Source: Burkholderiaceae bacterium | GTDB lineage: Bacteria; Pseudomonadota; Gammaproteobacteria; Burkholderiales; Burkholderiaceae_D | Length of the DNA: 64,000 bases | Reading direction: 5' to 3' | Assembly: GCA_004298905.1 (NCBI GenBank) | Contig: SCTK01000004.1 | Span: forward strand, 124,001-188,000 | Made by a program: the position numbers and the translations under genes | The notes under the pieces: generated by a model | Told to the model about the DNA's origin: nothing | Databases searched by the model: none | The model's input: only the letters and a program-made list of their open reading frames with translations | Part shown: positions 24,007 through 32,132 of the stretch, one piece after another | How positions within the stretch are numbered: the stretch's first letter is position 1 | Layout: every line of letters begins with the position of its first letter

Positions 24007-24771
24007 ATGACAACGCATACGCTCTTGATCGATGCCGGAAACACGCGTGTCAAATGGACGCTGGGTCAGGCCGATCCGGTCAGTGTCGAAGCGCAGGGCG
24101 TCGTGGCGCTGGGCGATTGGAGTGCCTTGCGTGAGCAATGGCACGCTGTGCACGAGGTACGTCAGGTCTGGCTGTGCAATGTCGCGGGCAGCCTGGTGGA
24201 AACGCAACTACAGAAACTGGCGCACGAAAAATTTCCGCAGGCGAGCTGGCATGTGGCCCATGCGCGCAAGACGCTGTGCGGCGTGAGCAATAGCTATGAG
24301 CCGCCCGCGAAGCTGGGCGCGGATCGTTGGGCCATGCTGGTGGCCGCACATCATCTTCATAACCATCAATGGAATTTGATCGTCTCGACCGGCACTGCCA
24401 CCACTATCGATGCACTAGATCCACAGGGCCGTTTTCTCGGTGGCGTCATTCTGCCCGGCTTGCAACTGATGTACCGCGCGCTGGCGCATAACACGGCTGA
24501 CTTGCCGCAATTGAGTGCTGATCAGCAGGCGAGCGGTTTTGCCCTCAATACGCGCGATGCGATTGCCAGTGGCTGCCTGCATGCGCATCTGGGTGCGATT
24601 GGGAGCCTGTATCAGGAACTGCAGCGGATCAGCGACGGCCAGACAGTGCAGCTCTTGCTCACCGGTGGCGCGGCCAGCCAGTTGACCGCGCATTTGCAAT
24701 ATCCGGTACATTTGCACAATAGTCTGGTGCTTACCGGGCTGAATATCATTGCGAGTCATGCTCTCGTGTAG
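24007..24771 (+). CDS. coaX: Type III pantothenate kinase
   Basis: This is a 254-residue enzyme for the first step of coenzyme A synthesis. It has the ASKHA-fold phosphate loop LLIDAGNTRVKWT, the GADRWAMLVAAHH segment, the second phosphate motif STGTATTIDAL and the C-terminal LLTGGAASQLTAHL. AAGGGGAG lies before the start. As a CoaX it is expected to be insensitive to CoA feedback and to need a monovalent cation. It sits between birA and a SPOR protein, a linkage common in betaproteobacteria. Confidence 0.95.
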   Translation: MTTHTLLIDAGNTRVKWTLGQADPVSVEAQGVVALGDWSALREQWHAVHEVRQVWLCNVAGSLVETQLQKLAHEKFPQASWHVAHARKTLCGVSNSYEPPAKLGADRWAMLVAAHHLHNHQWNLIVSTGTATTIDALDPQGRFLGGVILPGLQLMYRALAHNTADLPQLSADQQASGFALNTRDAIASGCLHAHLGAIGSLYQELQRISDGQTVQLLLTGGAASQLTAHLQYPVHLHNSLVLTGLNIIASHALV

Positions 24772-24831
24772 CGTTTTTCAGCGGCTGCATATTGGTGGCC
24801 ATATTCTTCGATGCGATTGAATTCTGAAGCC

Positions 24832-25548
24832 ATGCGTTTACTGTTTCTATTCATTGTGCTCGCCAACGCCGTGTTCTTTGCCGTGCATCAAGGCTATTTC
24901 GGCTCGCTGATTGCCGATGGTCGTGAGCCGGAACGCATGAACAATCAACTGCAAGCCGAGCGGCTCACGCTGCTCAGTCAGGCACAGTTCGATGCCTTGA
25001 CACAGAATGGGTCACCGCCTGAGTCTCCGGCTTTAGATGCTGCACGCACCAGCGCCGAGGCTGTACACACCAGTCTGCAAGGCAAGGACTGCGTGGAGTT
25101 TGGCGGCTTTGCCAATCAGGATCTGAAACATTTCGAAGCGTTGTTGCCGACGTTGCAGCTGGGCGGAAAAATCAGCCAGCGTACGGCAGACGAGCAAGCC
25201 AAATGGGCCGTGTTCATCCCGCCGCTGAAAACGCGTGCCGACGTGGATAAAAAAGTGGAGGAGTTGCATCACCTCGGCGTGACCGATTTTTTCATCATCA
25301 CCGACGATCCCGATCTGCGTAATGCCATTTCCTTCGGCGTTTTCAAAACCGAGGAAGCGGCACAGAGCCAACTGGCGGCACTGACAAAAAAAGGTGTGCA
25401 CTCGGCGCAAGTCGGCAACCGCAACGTTCAGTTGCACAAGACCTGGTACCGCTTTGAGAAAATGGAAGCCGGCTTGCTGGATAAATTGGTCGCGCTGCGC
25501 AGCGATTTTCCGAATCAGGAATTGACGGAGTGCGCGGCGAAGCCGTGA
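24832..25548 (+). CDS. SPOR-domain membrane protein
   Basis: This is a protein of 238 residues with an N-terminal membrane span (LLFLFIVLANAVFFAVHQGYF) and a C-terminal SPOR-like repeat: CVEFGGFANQDLKHFEALL, then FFIITDDPDLRNAISFGVF and EEAAQSQLAALTKKG. SPOR domains bind denuded septal peptidoglycan, so a cell-division or envelope role is likely. An ATG 21 bases upstream is an alternative start; GAAG before the chosen ATG favours the shorter form. Confidence 0.78.
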   Translation: MRLLFLFIVLANAVFFAVHQGYFGSLIADGREPERMNNQLQAERLTLLSQAQFDALTQNGSPPESPALDAARTSAEAVHTSLQGKDCVEFGGFANQDLKHFEALLPTLQLGGKISQRTADEQAKWAVFIPPLKTRADVDKKVEELHHLGVTDFFIITDDPDLRNAISFGVFKTEEAAQSQLAALTKKGVHSAQVGNRNVQLHKTWYRFEKMEAGLLDKLVALRSDFPNQELTECAAKP

Positions 25549-25554
25549 GGACCT

Positions 25555-26448
25555 TCAAGCGCGTGCCTGCGCGCGCTCAGTCGCCCACTGGGTAATCCAG
25601 TCAGCAGCGTTCACCCACAAGGCATCGCCCACGCCCTGACGAAAATAACCCATGTGACCGATGGCGGGCACGCCCAGCGATTGCGGCGTGACGGCAATGT
25701 ATTTCACCGTGGTGCCGGAGTAAGCATCAAACACCGCCCGCGCCGAAGCGGGCGTCACCCAGGCATCATCGGTGGAATTGATCGCCACCATCGGCACACG
25801 AATCGCCGCCAGCACCGGCGCCAAATTCAGCGTGGGATCGTCCAGCCAGAAACGCGGGTAGGCGCACCAGCGCTTCCAGTGACGGTACACGCCCAGCGGC
25901 AGATCCTCGCCGATGCCCAGCCAGCTGGTCGGTTGATAGCCGAGCATGCGCGTGAGCAATGGCCCAATGACATGCCACATGAACAGCACCTTGATGCGCT
26001 CAGCGGGCGGCATGAAGTCATGCCAACCGGAACCGCTGGCAAACGCAACCATGCCGAGCGTTTCATTTGCACGCGAGAGCAGCCCGAAGGCATTGCCGCC
26101 ATAACTGTGGCCCACCACCGCCACCGGCCCCAGTGCCAGCGCATGATTGACCACCGCTTCCAGATCGCGCTGCGCCCAGATCAGAAAATCCGCATCGAAA
26201 CCACGCAACGGGCCGTAGCGCGATTCGGCCACGCCGCGATAATCAAACGTGATGACGCCCAGTCCACGGCCAGAAAGATACTGCGCAAAGCGCGCATAAA
26301 AACGCTGCGGCACCGCAGTCGCACCGGCCAACACCACAATCGCCCGCCCCGGCTGCGGCGGCCAGAAGTATGCGCGCAGCACATAGCCATCGGCGCAGGT
26401 GATATTGAGTGTGCGTTTCTCGGCAGGTGGGGTGGTCTCAGCGTTCAT
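25555..26448 (-). CDS. Alpha/beta hydrolase, COG4757-like
   Basis: This is a 297-residue hydrolase with no signal peptide. Its motifs are VVLAGATAVPQRFY, FDYRGVAESR, the nucleophile elbow GHSYGG and the late VPAIGHMGYF with the catalytic His. The insert with FMWHVIGPLLTRMLGYQPTSW forms a lid. Substrate unknown; the family is annotated as predicted lysophospholipase-like. The ATG was preferred over an upstream in-frame GTG (26457) because AGGG lies at a proper distance. It is on the opposite strand to the SPOR gene, with convergent ends six bases apart. Confidence 0.83.
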   Translation of the reverse strand: MNAETTPPAEKRTLNITCADGYVLRAYFWPPQPGRAIVVLAGATAVPQRFYARFAQYLSGRGLGVITFDYRGVAESRYGPLRGFDADFLIWAQRDLEAVVNHALALGPVAVVGHSYGGNAFGLLSRANETLGMVAFASGSGWHDFMPPAERIKVLFMWHVIGPLLTRMLGYQPTSWLGIGEDLPLGVYRHWKRWCAYPRFWLDDPTLNLAPVLAAIRVPMVAINSTDDAWVTPASARAVFDAYSGTTVKYIAVTPQSLGVPAIGHMGYFRQGVGDALWVNAADWITQWATERAQARA

Positions 26449-26466
26449 GTGCAGCACCCTACAAAA

Positions 26467-27165
26467 TTATTTTCTGGTGAACACCACATCCCACACACCA
26501 TGTCCCAGCTTCAGCCCGCGCTGTTCAAACTTCGTCAGCGGACGATACGCTGGCTTCGGCGCATAGCCCGCAGCTATGTTCACCAATTGCGGTTCTGCCG
26601 ACAACACTTCCAGCATCTGCTCCGCATAATGCTCCCAATCCGTCGCGCAATGAATATAGCCACCCGGTTGCAAGCGGCTCGCCAGCAATTGCACAAAAGG
26701 AGATTGAATCAGCCGCCGCTTGTGATGCCGCGCCTTCGGCCACGGATCGGGAAAGAAGATGTGCAACCCCGCCAGCGAATCCGGTGCAATCATGTCGCGC
26801 AGCACCTCCACCGCGTCATGCTGCAACACTCGCAGATTGGTCAGCCCCTGCGTTTCGATCTTGTTGAGCAGCGCGCCCACACCGGGTGTATGCACTTCCA
26901 GCCCAAGAAAATTATCGTCAGGCCGCGCCGCCGCAATCTGCGCCGTCGCATCACCCATGCCGAACCCGATCTCCACGATCAGCGGCGCAGCACGATTGAA
27001 CGCCGCAGAAAAATCAGTCACCTGCTTCTGGTATGCAAGTCCATATTTCGGATACAGCGTCTGCACCCAATTCTTCTGCGCCTCCGACATCTTTCCCTGC
27101 CGCAACACAAAGCTGCGAATGTGGCGATTGCGTTTGTCGTCAGCTGATTCTTGTTCTGTAGTCAT
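26467..27165 (-). CDS. trmB: tRNA (guanine-N7)-methyltransferase
   Basis: This is a 232-residue SAM-dependent enzyme that makes m7G46 in tRNA. Motifs visible are [15 protein letters not shown] (SAM site), [36 protein letters not shown] (the family signature with catalytic Asp) and the C-terminal [20 protein letters not shown]. Length is normal. It lies 18 bases ahead of the hydrolase gene, so the two may be cotranscribed. Confidence 0.96.
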   Translation of the reverse strand: MTTEQESADDKRNRHIRSFVLRQGKMSEAQKNWVQTLYPKYGLAYQKQVTDFSAAFNRAAPLIVEIGFGMGDATAQIAAARPDDNFLGLEVHTPGVGALLNKIETQGLTNLRVLQHDAVEVLRDMIAPDSLAGLHIFFPDPWPKARHHKRRLIQSPFVQLLASRLQPGGYIHCATDWEHYAEQMLEVLSAEPQLVNIAAGYAPKPAYRPLTKFEQRGLKLGHGVWDVVFTRK

Positions 27166-27194
27166 GGATGTTCAAATTCGGGAAAAGCGAAAAT

Positions 27195-27252
27195 GGGGTC
27201 AGATTCGATTCCGAGCGCAACCCCAGTTGCGCGAGCATTCGAGTCTGACCCC
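27195..27252. repeat. GGGGTCAGA palindrome upstream of trmB
   Basis: GGGGTCAGATTCG at the left is matched by CGAGTCTGACCCC at the right (one mismatch), and the right arm is followed by TTTTT, so read on the plus strand it also looks like a terminator. It is one of several unrelated palindrome families in the window and lies directly beside another one. Confidence 0.75.
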
Positions 27253-27291
27253 TTTTTCGAGGGCATCCTCGTGCTCAATCGGTTCAAGTTT

Positions 27292-27375
27292 TTGTAGGGT
27301 GGGTTAGCCGCAGGCGTAACCCACGCGGACGATGGTGGATCGGCGGGTTACGCCTGCGGCTAACCCACCCTACAA
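27292..27375. repeat. Perfect 31-bp inverted repeat (TAGGGTGGGTTAG family)
   Basis: Arms 27292-27322 and 27345-27375 are exact reverse complements over 31 bases, separated by 22 bases. The core GTAGGGTGGGTTAG..CTAACCCACCCTAC is a dispersed intergenic repeat type found in many proteobacteria. No transposase is encoded within or next to it. Confidence 0.92.
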
Positions 27376-27385
27376 CCTTTGGTGT

Positions 27386-27679
27386 TTAGTCGGGGTCATA
27401 GAATGATTTTCTCAGGCCACAGGACATGCATATGTAATTATCCTTTGCGGCCTTGTAGTAGCGGGGAATGCTAATCGGTCTTCGCATTGTTCCGCAGCAG
27501 TGCCGTCGTGGGCATTCTGGTCGTAGTGCGAAGCGGATATATATCCAAATAACCCAAAGACAAGGAGCCCACCATGTCAGGGCTGACCACACAAGCGAGC
27601 AAGGCACAAGAAACAGCGAGCAAAAAGCTGCCAGGCCTGCAATGCTGGTCTCCAATCTCCAGTGGGATCGAGGTTTCAT
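27386..27679 (-). CDS. Doubtful small protein with zinc-ribbon-like tail
   Basis: This is an open frame of 97 residues between the palindrome and thiG. The first half is hydrophobic and Trp-rich; the second half has RPECPRRHCCGTMRRPIS followed by YICMSCGLRKSFYDPD, which could be a four-cysteine zinc ribbon. No convincing ribosome site is seen and the start may lie further in. If it is not a gene, the 525 bases between trmB and thiG hold only the two palindromes. I do not recognise the protein. Confidence 0.35.
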   Translation of the reverse strand: MKPRSHWRLETSIAGLAAFCSLFLVPCSLVWSALTWWAPCLWVIWIYIRFALRPECPRRHCCGTMRRPISIPRYYKAAKDNYICMSCGLRKSFYDPD

Positions 27680-27690
27680 AGACCGGACGC

Positions 27691-28509
27691 CTAACTTTGC
27701 TTGCTCGGACTAATCATCCCACCCACCGGCGACGACGGCGTCGCGCTATACAACTTCTTCGGCATGCGCCCTGCCAGATAAGCCTCGCGCCCCGCCTGCA
27801 CCGCTTTCTTCATCGCGCCCGCCATCAATATCGGATCACGTGCCGCAGCAATCGCGGTATTCATCAACACGCCCGCGCAGCCGAGTTCCATCGCAATCGC
27901 GGCATCGGATGCCGTGCCGACGCCAGCATCGACGATCACCGGCACTTTTGCCTTCTCCATGATGAGTTGCAGGTTCCACGGGTTGAGGATGCCCATGCCC
28001 GAGCCGATCAGCGACGCCAACGGCATCACTGCCACGCACCCGGCTTCTTCAAGTTGCTTGGCGAAAATCGGATCGTCGCTGCAATAGACCATCACCTGAA
28101 AGCCTTCCTTGACCAGCACCTCGGCGGCCTTGATCGTTTCGGTCATGTTGGGAAACAGCGTGTGCGCATCGCCCAGCACTTCCAGCTTGACCAGTGCGTG
28201 GCCATCGAGCAGCTCGCGCGCCAGCCGCAGCGTGCGAATCGCATCGTCGGCGCTGTAGCAACCCGCCGTATTTGGCAGCAGCGTGTATTGCGCGGGCGGC
28301 AATACATCCAGCAGGCTCGGCTCGTTGGGATTCTGGCCGATGTTGGTGCGGCGTATCGCCACTGTCACAATCTCCGCGCCGCTGGCGTCGATCGCCGCCT
28401 TGGTCTCGGCAAAGCTCTTGTATTTGCCGGTGCCGACCAGCAGGCGCGAGGTGTAGGATTTACCGGCAATGATGAGTGGGTCCATGGTATTCAGTTCTGT
28501 AGGTTTCAT
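27691..28509 (-). CDS. thiG: Thiazole synthase
   Basis: This is a 272-residue TIM-barrel enzyme that builds the thiazole phosphate of thiamine from deoxyxylulose phosphate, ThiS-thiocarboxylate and dehydroglycine. Motifs are [38 protein letters not shown] with the Schiff-base Lys and [20 protein letters not shown]. The start lies two bases after the thiS stop. An internal ATG (28485, [11 protein letters not shown]) is an alternative start. No ThiF, ThiO or ThiE is nearby, so the rest of the pathway is elsewhere. Confidence 0.95.
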   Translation of the reverse strand: MKPTELNTMDPLIIAGKSYTSRLLVGTGKYKSFAETKAAIDASGAEIVTVAIRRTNIGQNPNEPSLLDVLPPAQYTLLPNTAGCYSADDAIRTLRLARELLDGHALVKLEVLGDAHTLFPNMTETIKAAEVLVKEGFQVMVYCSDDPIFAKQLEEAGCVAVMPLASLIGSGMGILNPWNLQLIMEKAKVPVIVDAGVGTASDAAIAMELGCAGVLMNTAIAAARDPILMAGAMKKAVQAGREAYLAGRMPKKLYSATPSSPVGGMISPSKQS

Positions 28510-28511
28510 GA

Positions 28512-28712
28512 TCAGCCGCCTCCCACGGCAACGACGATCTCCAGCCGATCGCCTTCGGTCAGCGGCGTGGCCGCATGCAGGCTCTTGGGCACGATCTCGC
28601 CATTGCGTTCGACTGCCAGCCGCTTGCCCAGCAGATCAAGCTGGCCCAGCAGTTCGGCCACGCTGGTGGCGGGGTGCAATTCTTTTTCTGCACCGTTGAG
28701 TGTAATGCGCAT
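28512..28712 (-). CDS. thiS: Sulfur carrier protein ThiS
   Basis: This is a 66-residue ubiquitin-like protein with the C-terminal Gly-Gly needed for adenylation and thiocarboxylation (VVAVGGG end). It starts [12 protein letters not shown] and has [20 protein letters not shown], as expected for the family. It is hidden in a longer open frame but the ATG at 28712 gives the canonical length. It precedes thiG in the same direction. I saw no TPP riboswitch signature (CUGAGA) in the 100 bases upstream. Confidence 0.93.
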   Translation of the reverse strand: MRITLNGAEKELHPATSVAELLGQLDLLGKRLAVERNGEIVPKSLHAATPLTEGDRLEIVVAVGGG

Positions 28713-28814
28713 TGAAGTTGTCCGACTCATGTAACGACTGTCCGGGCGCAATTTTACTCCGTGCCGGGGCAGGCCCTGGTCAAGACGATTGAAAGCGTAT
28801 TCCTGGAGACTGCC

Positions 28815-29369
28815 ATGAAAATCACCGTTGCATTCATTGGCGCCGCGTTGTTTCTGTTCGCCACCATCGGCGGCTACCGCTATATCAGCGCCGCACCGCC
28901 CGCCACCTTCGATTCCGGCCGGGCGCCAGAATTTACCGGCATCGAAACCTGGCTCAACTCCAAACCGCTCACCCTGCAGGAACTGCGCGGCAAGGTCGTG
29001 CTGGTTGAATTCTGGGCCTACTCCTGCATCAACTGCATCCGCACCCTGCCTTATGTCACGCGCTGGTACGACACCTACAAGGATCAGGGCTTCATCGTCG
29101 TCGGCGTGCACACGCCGGAATTTCCCGTTGAAAAAGAAACCGCCAACGTGCAAAAAGCCATCGCACGTTTCGGCATTCATTATCCCGTGGCGCAAGACAA
29201 CAACTACGCCACCTGGAACGCCTATCAAAATCAGTACTGGCCGGCCCGCTACCTGATCGACCGCGAGGGCACGATCGCGCGCACCCACATCGGCGAAGGT
29301 GATTATGAAGGCATGGAAGCGGCGATTCGTGAACTGCTCGCCAAATCTCAACCCGGCCAATTCAGATAA
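28815..29369 (+). CDS. Thioredoxin-like protein of the DipZ/TlpA type
   Basis: This is a 184-residue protein with an N-terminal signal/anchor (ITVAFIGAALFLFATIGGYR), so it is probably periplasmic and membrane-bound. The thioredoxin fold shows VLVEFWAYSCINCIRTLPY with active-site pair CINC, then GFIVVGVHTPEFPVEKE and the cis-Pro loop YWPARYLIDREG. It resembles the thioredoxin domain at the end of DipZ and the TlpA/AhpC-TSA group. GGAGAC before the ATG fixes the start. It is divergent from thiS and ends 13 bases before tRNA-Gly. Confidence 0.85.
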   Translation: MKITVAFIGAALFLFATIGGYRYISAAPPATFDSGRAPEFTGIETWLNSKPLTLQELRGKVVLVEFWAYSCINCIRTLPYVTRWYDTYKDQGFIVVGVHTPEFPVEKETANVQKAIARFGIHYPVAQDNNYATWNAYQNQYWPARYLIDREGTIARTHIGEGDYEGMEAAIRELLAKSQPGQFR

Positions 29370-29382
29370 AATTTGCGCCGTT

Positions 29383-29456
29383 GCGGGTGTAGTTCAATGG
29401 TAGAACGGTAGCTTCCCAAGCTGCATACGAGGGTTCGATCCCCTTCACCCGCTCCA
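29383..29456 (+). tRNA. tRNA-Gly (anticodon CCC)
   Basis: The 74-base cloverleaf has acceptor stem GCGGGTG/CACCCGC, a D arm, anticodon stem GTAGC/GCTGC with loop TTCCCAA, T arm with GGTTCGATCC and an encoded TCCA end. Anticodon CCC reads GGG codons. It is followed at once by a strong terminator. Confidence 0.95.
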
Positions 29457-29494
29457 AACATGGAAGCCCGCTGAAACAGCGGGCTTCCATGTTT
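29456..29494 (+). terminator. Terminator after tRNA-Gly
   Basis: The 18-bp perfect stem (29456-29473 with 29477-29494) has the loop AAA and ends in a short T run. It ends the tRNA transcript. Confidence 0.85.
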
Positions 29495-29657
29495 GCTGCG
29501 GATGCCGGGGTGAGAGCCCTCATCGGGTTCGGCAAAACGCACTGCGTTTTGCGACGCCCGCAGGGCGGGTCTGCAGCGTAGCGGAAGACCGAATGGCGCG
29601 AGCTGTAATCGCGCCATGAGCAACCCCTTCACCCGTGCCACAGCCACAGGGAGATGT

Positions 29658-30545
29658 ATGCCACTGCCTTCCAAGTCCCCCCGCCATCGCAAACCGCGCA
29701 AAGTGGTGTTCGGCGAGCGCCAGACCATGACGCATGGATTGCACCGCGAATTTATGCAAGACATCTATCATTACGCCATGACTGCCAGCTGGCCGGTCTT
29801 CTTCGCCGCGATCGCGTCCATCTTCCTGGTGATGAACGTCGCGTTTGCCGGGCTCTTCATGCTGGGCGCGCATCCCATCGCCAATCTGCTGCCCGACAAT
29901 TTTCTCGGCGCATTCTTCTTCAGCGTCGAAACGCTCGCCACCGTTGGCTATGGCGACATGCACCCGCAAACGGTCTATGCCCATGTGATCAGCACCGTGG
30001 AAATCTTTATCGGCATGATCAATCTGGCCTTGATCACCGGCGTCATGTTCGCGCGCTTTTCGCGCCCGCGTTCGCGCATTCTGTTTTCGAATGTTGCGGT
30101 CGCCCGGCCGCTCAATGGGCAGCACACCCTGATGATCCGCGCCGCCAATGCGCGTCAGAACGTCATTGGCGAAGCCTCCGCCAAGCTGCGCCTGATGCGC
30201 AACGAAGTGACCGCAGAAGGCCTGAAAATCCGGCGCGTCCACGACCTCAAACTGCAACGCGACCAGCAACCGGTGTTCCTGCTCGGCTGGACCCTGATGC
30301 ACCCCATCGACGAAGCTAGCGCCCTGTTTCAACAAGATGCCGCCAGTCTCGCACGCGACGAAGTCTCATTGATCCTGACCATCGACGGCGTCGACGAAAC
30401 CACCAGCCAGCTCATGCGCGCCCGCCACGTCTATGAACACCACACCATCCGCTGGCAACACGCCTTCGTCGATATTCTGCATACCGATGAAGAAGGTGTG
30501 AATCACATGGACTATACGAAGTTTCATGAGGTTAGGGCGTTGTAG
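29658..30545 (+). CDS. KirBac-type inward-rectifier potassium channel
   Basis: This is a 295-residue channel closely resembling KirBac1.1 from memory of that sequence. It has a slide helix (QDIYHYAMTASWPVFFA), outer helix, pore helix GAFFFSVETLATVGYGDM with filter TVGYGD, inner helix with VEIFIGMINLALITG, and the cytoplasmic beta-sandwich domain starting FARFSRPRSRILFS with IRAANARQNVIGEA, and ending VNHMDYTKF. Family members form tetramers in the inner membrane and are blocked by phosphoinositides in vitro; their bacterial role is not settled. GGGAG eight bases ahead supports this start over one 42 bases upstream. The 160 bases before it hold only small GC-rich hairpins. Confidence 0.95.
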   Translation: MPLPSKSPRHRKPRKVVFGERQTMTHGLHREFMQDIYHYAMTASWPVFFAAIASIFLVMNVAFAGLFMLGAHPIANLLPDNFLGAFFFSVETLATVGYGDMHPQTVYAHVISTVEIFIGMINLALITGVMFARFSRPRSRILFSNVAVARPLNGQHTLMIRAANARQNVIGEASAKLRLMRNEVTAEGLKIRRVHDLKLQRDQQPVFLLGWTLMHPIDEASALFQQDAASLARDEVSLILTIDGVDETTSQLMRARHVYEHHTIRWQHAFVDILHTDEEGVNHMDYTKFHEVRAL

Positions 30546-30656
30546 CGCGACCAATATCTGCAAGGATGCAATTGGTGCTCGTGTGAATACTATTTTGTCT
30601 TATCGGTCGGCGTCAGGGATTTTTTGGATGCAAAGGTGGACGCGTGGTCTGCACCT

Positions 30657-31211
30657 TTATTCTGCATTGGAAGATTTAGGCGCTGACGTAGTCAGAGAGA
30701 AAAATAACGATGAGATGCCAATCCAAAACACTATACCTACCGACATCGCAAAAACTGGCGTGCCCACTTGAGAGAGGAAGCATTTCTTCTCCAGAAAACT
30801 CAAGTGCCGATAGTCGGGTAAATAAAAAAAGAAAATAGTGGTGCCAAGGGCGAACACTATCCTCAAAGGCATTTTCCGTAAAAACTCCTCAAGCTTTTCA
30901 TTCGATTGCTCCATCATCCATATCCAGGAATGCAGAGCCGCCGGCACTCCCAGCAGCATCGTCACAGAATACAAAAACAATGCGCGTTCCCCAATCGCTC
31001 CAAGTTCCCTGATCTTGTTTAACCACGGAAACACCGAAGTCGCAAACGCCACCACATCGCGCGCTGTCTGACTGTCGCGCAAAATAGAGTCGGGAATGAA
31101 GAACACTCCCCAGGTTATGATTACCAGTGCATATACATAGAGCAGCATCTCACGGACCCGCTGCGGTTTAGGCTCAGCCTGCCAATTTTTCCATTCTTGA
31201 TACAGGTTCAC
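30657..31211 (-). CDS. Membrane protein of unknown function
   Basis: This is a 184-residue protein with four hydrophobic segments (near residues 25-45, 75-95, 110-130 and 150-175) and a charged N-terminus with WKNWQAEPKPQRVREMLLYV. I recognise no family. Codon use is more AT-rich than in its neighbours, and it lies between the channel and a toxin-antitoxin pair, so it may be acquired. Between it and the toxin gene is a dispersed palindrome. Confidence 0.6.
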   Translation of the reverse strand: MNLYQEWKNWQAEPKPQRVREMLLYVYALVIITWGVFFIPDSILRDSQTARDVVAFATSVFPWLNKIRELGAIGERALFLYSVTMLLGVPAALHSWIWMMEQSNEKLEEFLRKMPLRIVFALGTTIFFFYLPDYRHLSFLEKKCFLSQVGTPVFAMSVGIVFWIGISSLFFSLTTSAPKSSNAE

Positions 31212-31288
31212 CGCGCCTCCTCAATCAAAACATAGGGTCTGTGCCAAGGCGGATTATTTGCGGCCCTGAAGTCGGTGTCAAAGCGTGC

Positions 31289-31375
31289 GTAGCCCGGATG
31301 CAGCCGAAGGCGTAATCCGGGATTTCATCGACCACCGGAGAGACCCCGGATTTCGCTGCGCTACATCCGGGCTAC
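31289..31375. repeat. Dispersed palindrome (GTAGCCCGGATG family)
   Basis: GTAGCCCGGATG (31289-31300) and CATCCGGGCTAC (31364-31375) are exact reverse complements; inner blocks AATCCGGG and CCCCGGATT pair as well. It is the well-known kind of intergenic repeat seen in many proteobacteria. It lies downstream of the toxin gene. Confidence 0.88.
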
Positions 31376-31392
31376 CAAGTCCAACAATCCAA

Positions 31393-31821
31393 CTATTTGT
31401 TGTCCGCCAGATAAACCGCAACCCCCGCCTTCTTCGCAGCCTTGCGTAAATCCTTGTCCAGCGTGGCGATCGGCAGTTGCTTGCGTCGTGCCAGTTCGAG
31501 GTATTGGGCGTCGTAGCCGGAGAGTTTGAATTCTCTCGAAACGGCGGCGACGGCGAGCTGGATACCGGCGGGCGCTGCAGTGTCGATGGCGATGGGGAGT
31601 TGGTTGAGGCGGTAGATGAAGTCTGTCAATGTGGCTTCGCCCAGGTGGCCGTCATTTTCTGCGCAGCGCAGGACATGGATGGTTTCGGTGTACCAGAGCG
31701 CGGGGACGTTGGCAGAAGTTTCTGCCAGGGTGTCGAGCACTTTGTCTGCATAGGCGCGATCAGCGGCGGAGCCATCGGCCAAGGCCCAGCGCAGGGTTAC
31801 GGAGGCATCGAGCACAAACAT
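31393..31821 (-). CDS. vapC: VapC-like PIN-domain toxin
   Basis: This is a 142-residue PIN-domain protein, expected to be an RNase. It starts FVLDASVTLRWAL with the first acidic residue, has LWYTETIHVLRCAE with the second, SGYDAQYLELARRKQLPIAT with the third, and TLDKDLRKAAKKAG with a fourth. All expected acidic sites are present, so it is probably active. It overlaps the antitoxin gene by one base, typical of type II pairs with the antitoxin first. The RNA target cannot be told from sequence. Confidence 0.88.
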   Translation of the reverse strand: MFVLDASVTLRWALADGSAADRAYADKVLDTLAETSANVPALWYTETIHVLRCAENDGHLGEATLTDFIYRLNQLPIAIDTAAPAGIQLAVAAVSREFKLSGYDAQYLELARRKQLPIATLDKDLRKAAKKAGVAVYLADNK

Positions 31822-32060
31822 CAGCGCCGCCCTCTGTGCCGCATTTCAGCAAAACTTTTCTGGCTGATTTTTCCGGAACGCATGGCCTTGATGGCTTGAA
31901 TCGCTTCGCGCGCAATCGCTGCTGCGGTGTTGCCGCTGGGCACCAGATCGGCCACCGGTTCGCCACGGTGGGTGATGGTGATGTGTTCGCCTTTGAGCGC
32001 GACGCGCTTGAGCAGGTCGGGCAATGTGCTGCGGGCTTCCAGTACGCCGATTTTGTGCAT
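31821..32060 (-). CDS. Phd/YefM-family antitoxin
   Basis: This is a 79-residue protein with the Phd/YefM N-terminal DNA-binding domain (HKIGVLEARSTLPDLLKRVA, then ITITHRGEPVADLVPS) and a basic, flexible C-terminal segment that should wrap the toxin. It precedes the PIN toxin with a one-base overlap. A palindrome 20 bases upstream of its start is a likely autoregulatory operator. The frame is open further upstream without a better start. Confidence 0.88.
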   Translation of the reverse strand: MHKIGVLEARSTLPDLLKRVALKGEHITITHRGEPVADLVPSGNTAAAIAREAIQAIKAMRSGKISQKSFAEMRHRGRR

Positions 32061-32079
32061 GATGGATTCTTTGCGTGAT

Positions 32080-32100
32080 GTGTACAGATGAAATGTACAC
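32080..32100 (-). promoter_or_regulatory. Candidate operator of the toxin-antitoxin pair
   Basis: GTGTACA (32080-32086) and TGTACAC (32094-32100) are exact reverse complements with a 7-base spacer, 20 bases ahead of the antitoxin start. Phd-type antitoxins bind such palindromes to repress their own operon. No footprint is implied; it is a sequence match only. Confidence 0.6.
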
Positions 32101-32132
32101 TATGTTCACGCACAGGCCAAGGGGGTTTTTAC

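Noticed and set aside
25654-27147. 497-codon open frame on the plus strand
   Set aside because: It spans the complements of two real genes (hydrolase and trmB) and the gap between them; composition is Arg- and His-heavy.
28713-28814. Possible TPP riboswitch ahead of thiS
   Set aside because: The conserved CUGAGA and partner sequences were not found on the minus strand.
29495-29657. Small hairpins with CGCACTGCG-type cores between tRNA-Gly and the channel gene
   Set aside because: They are short, GC-rich and do not form a recognisable RNA family; not enough to call an RNA gene.
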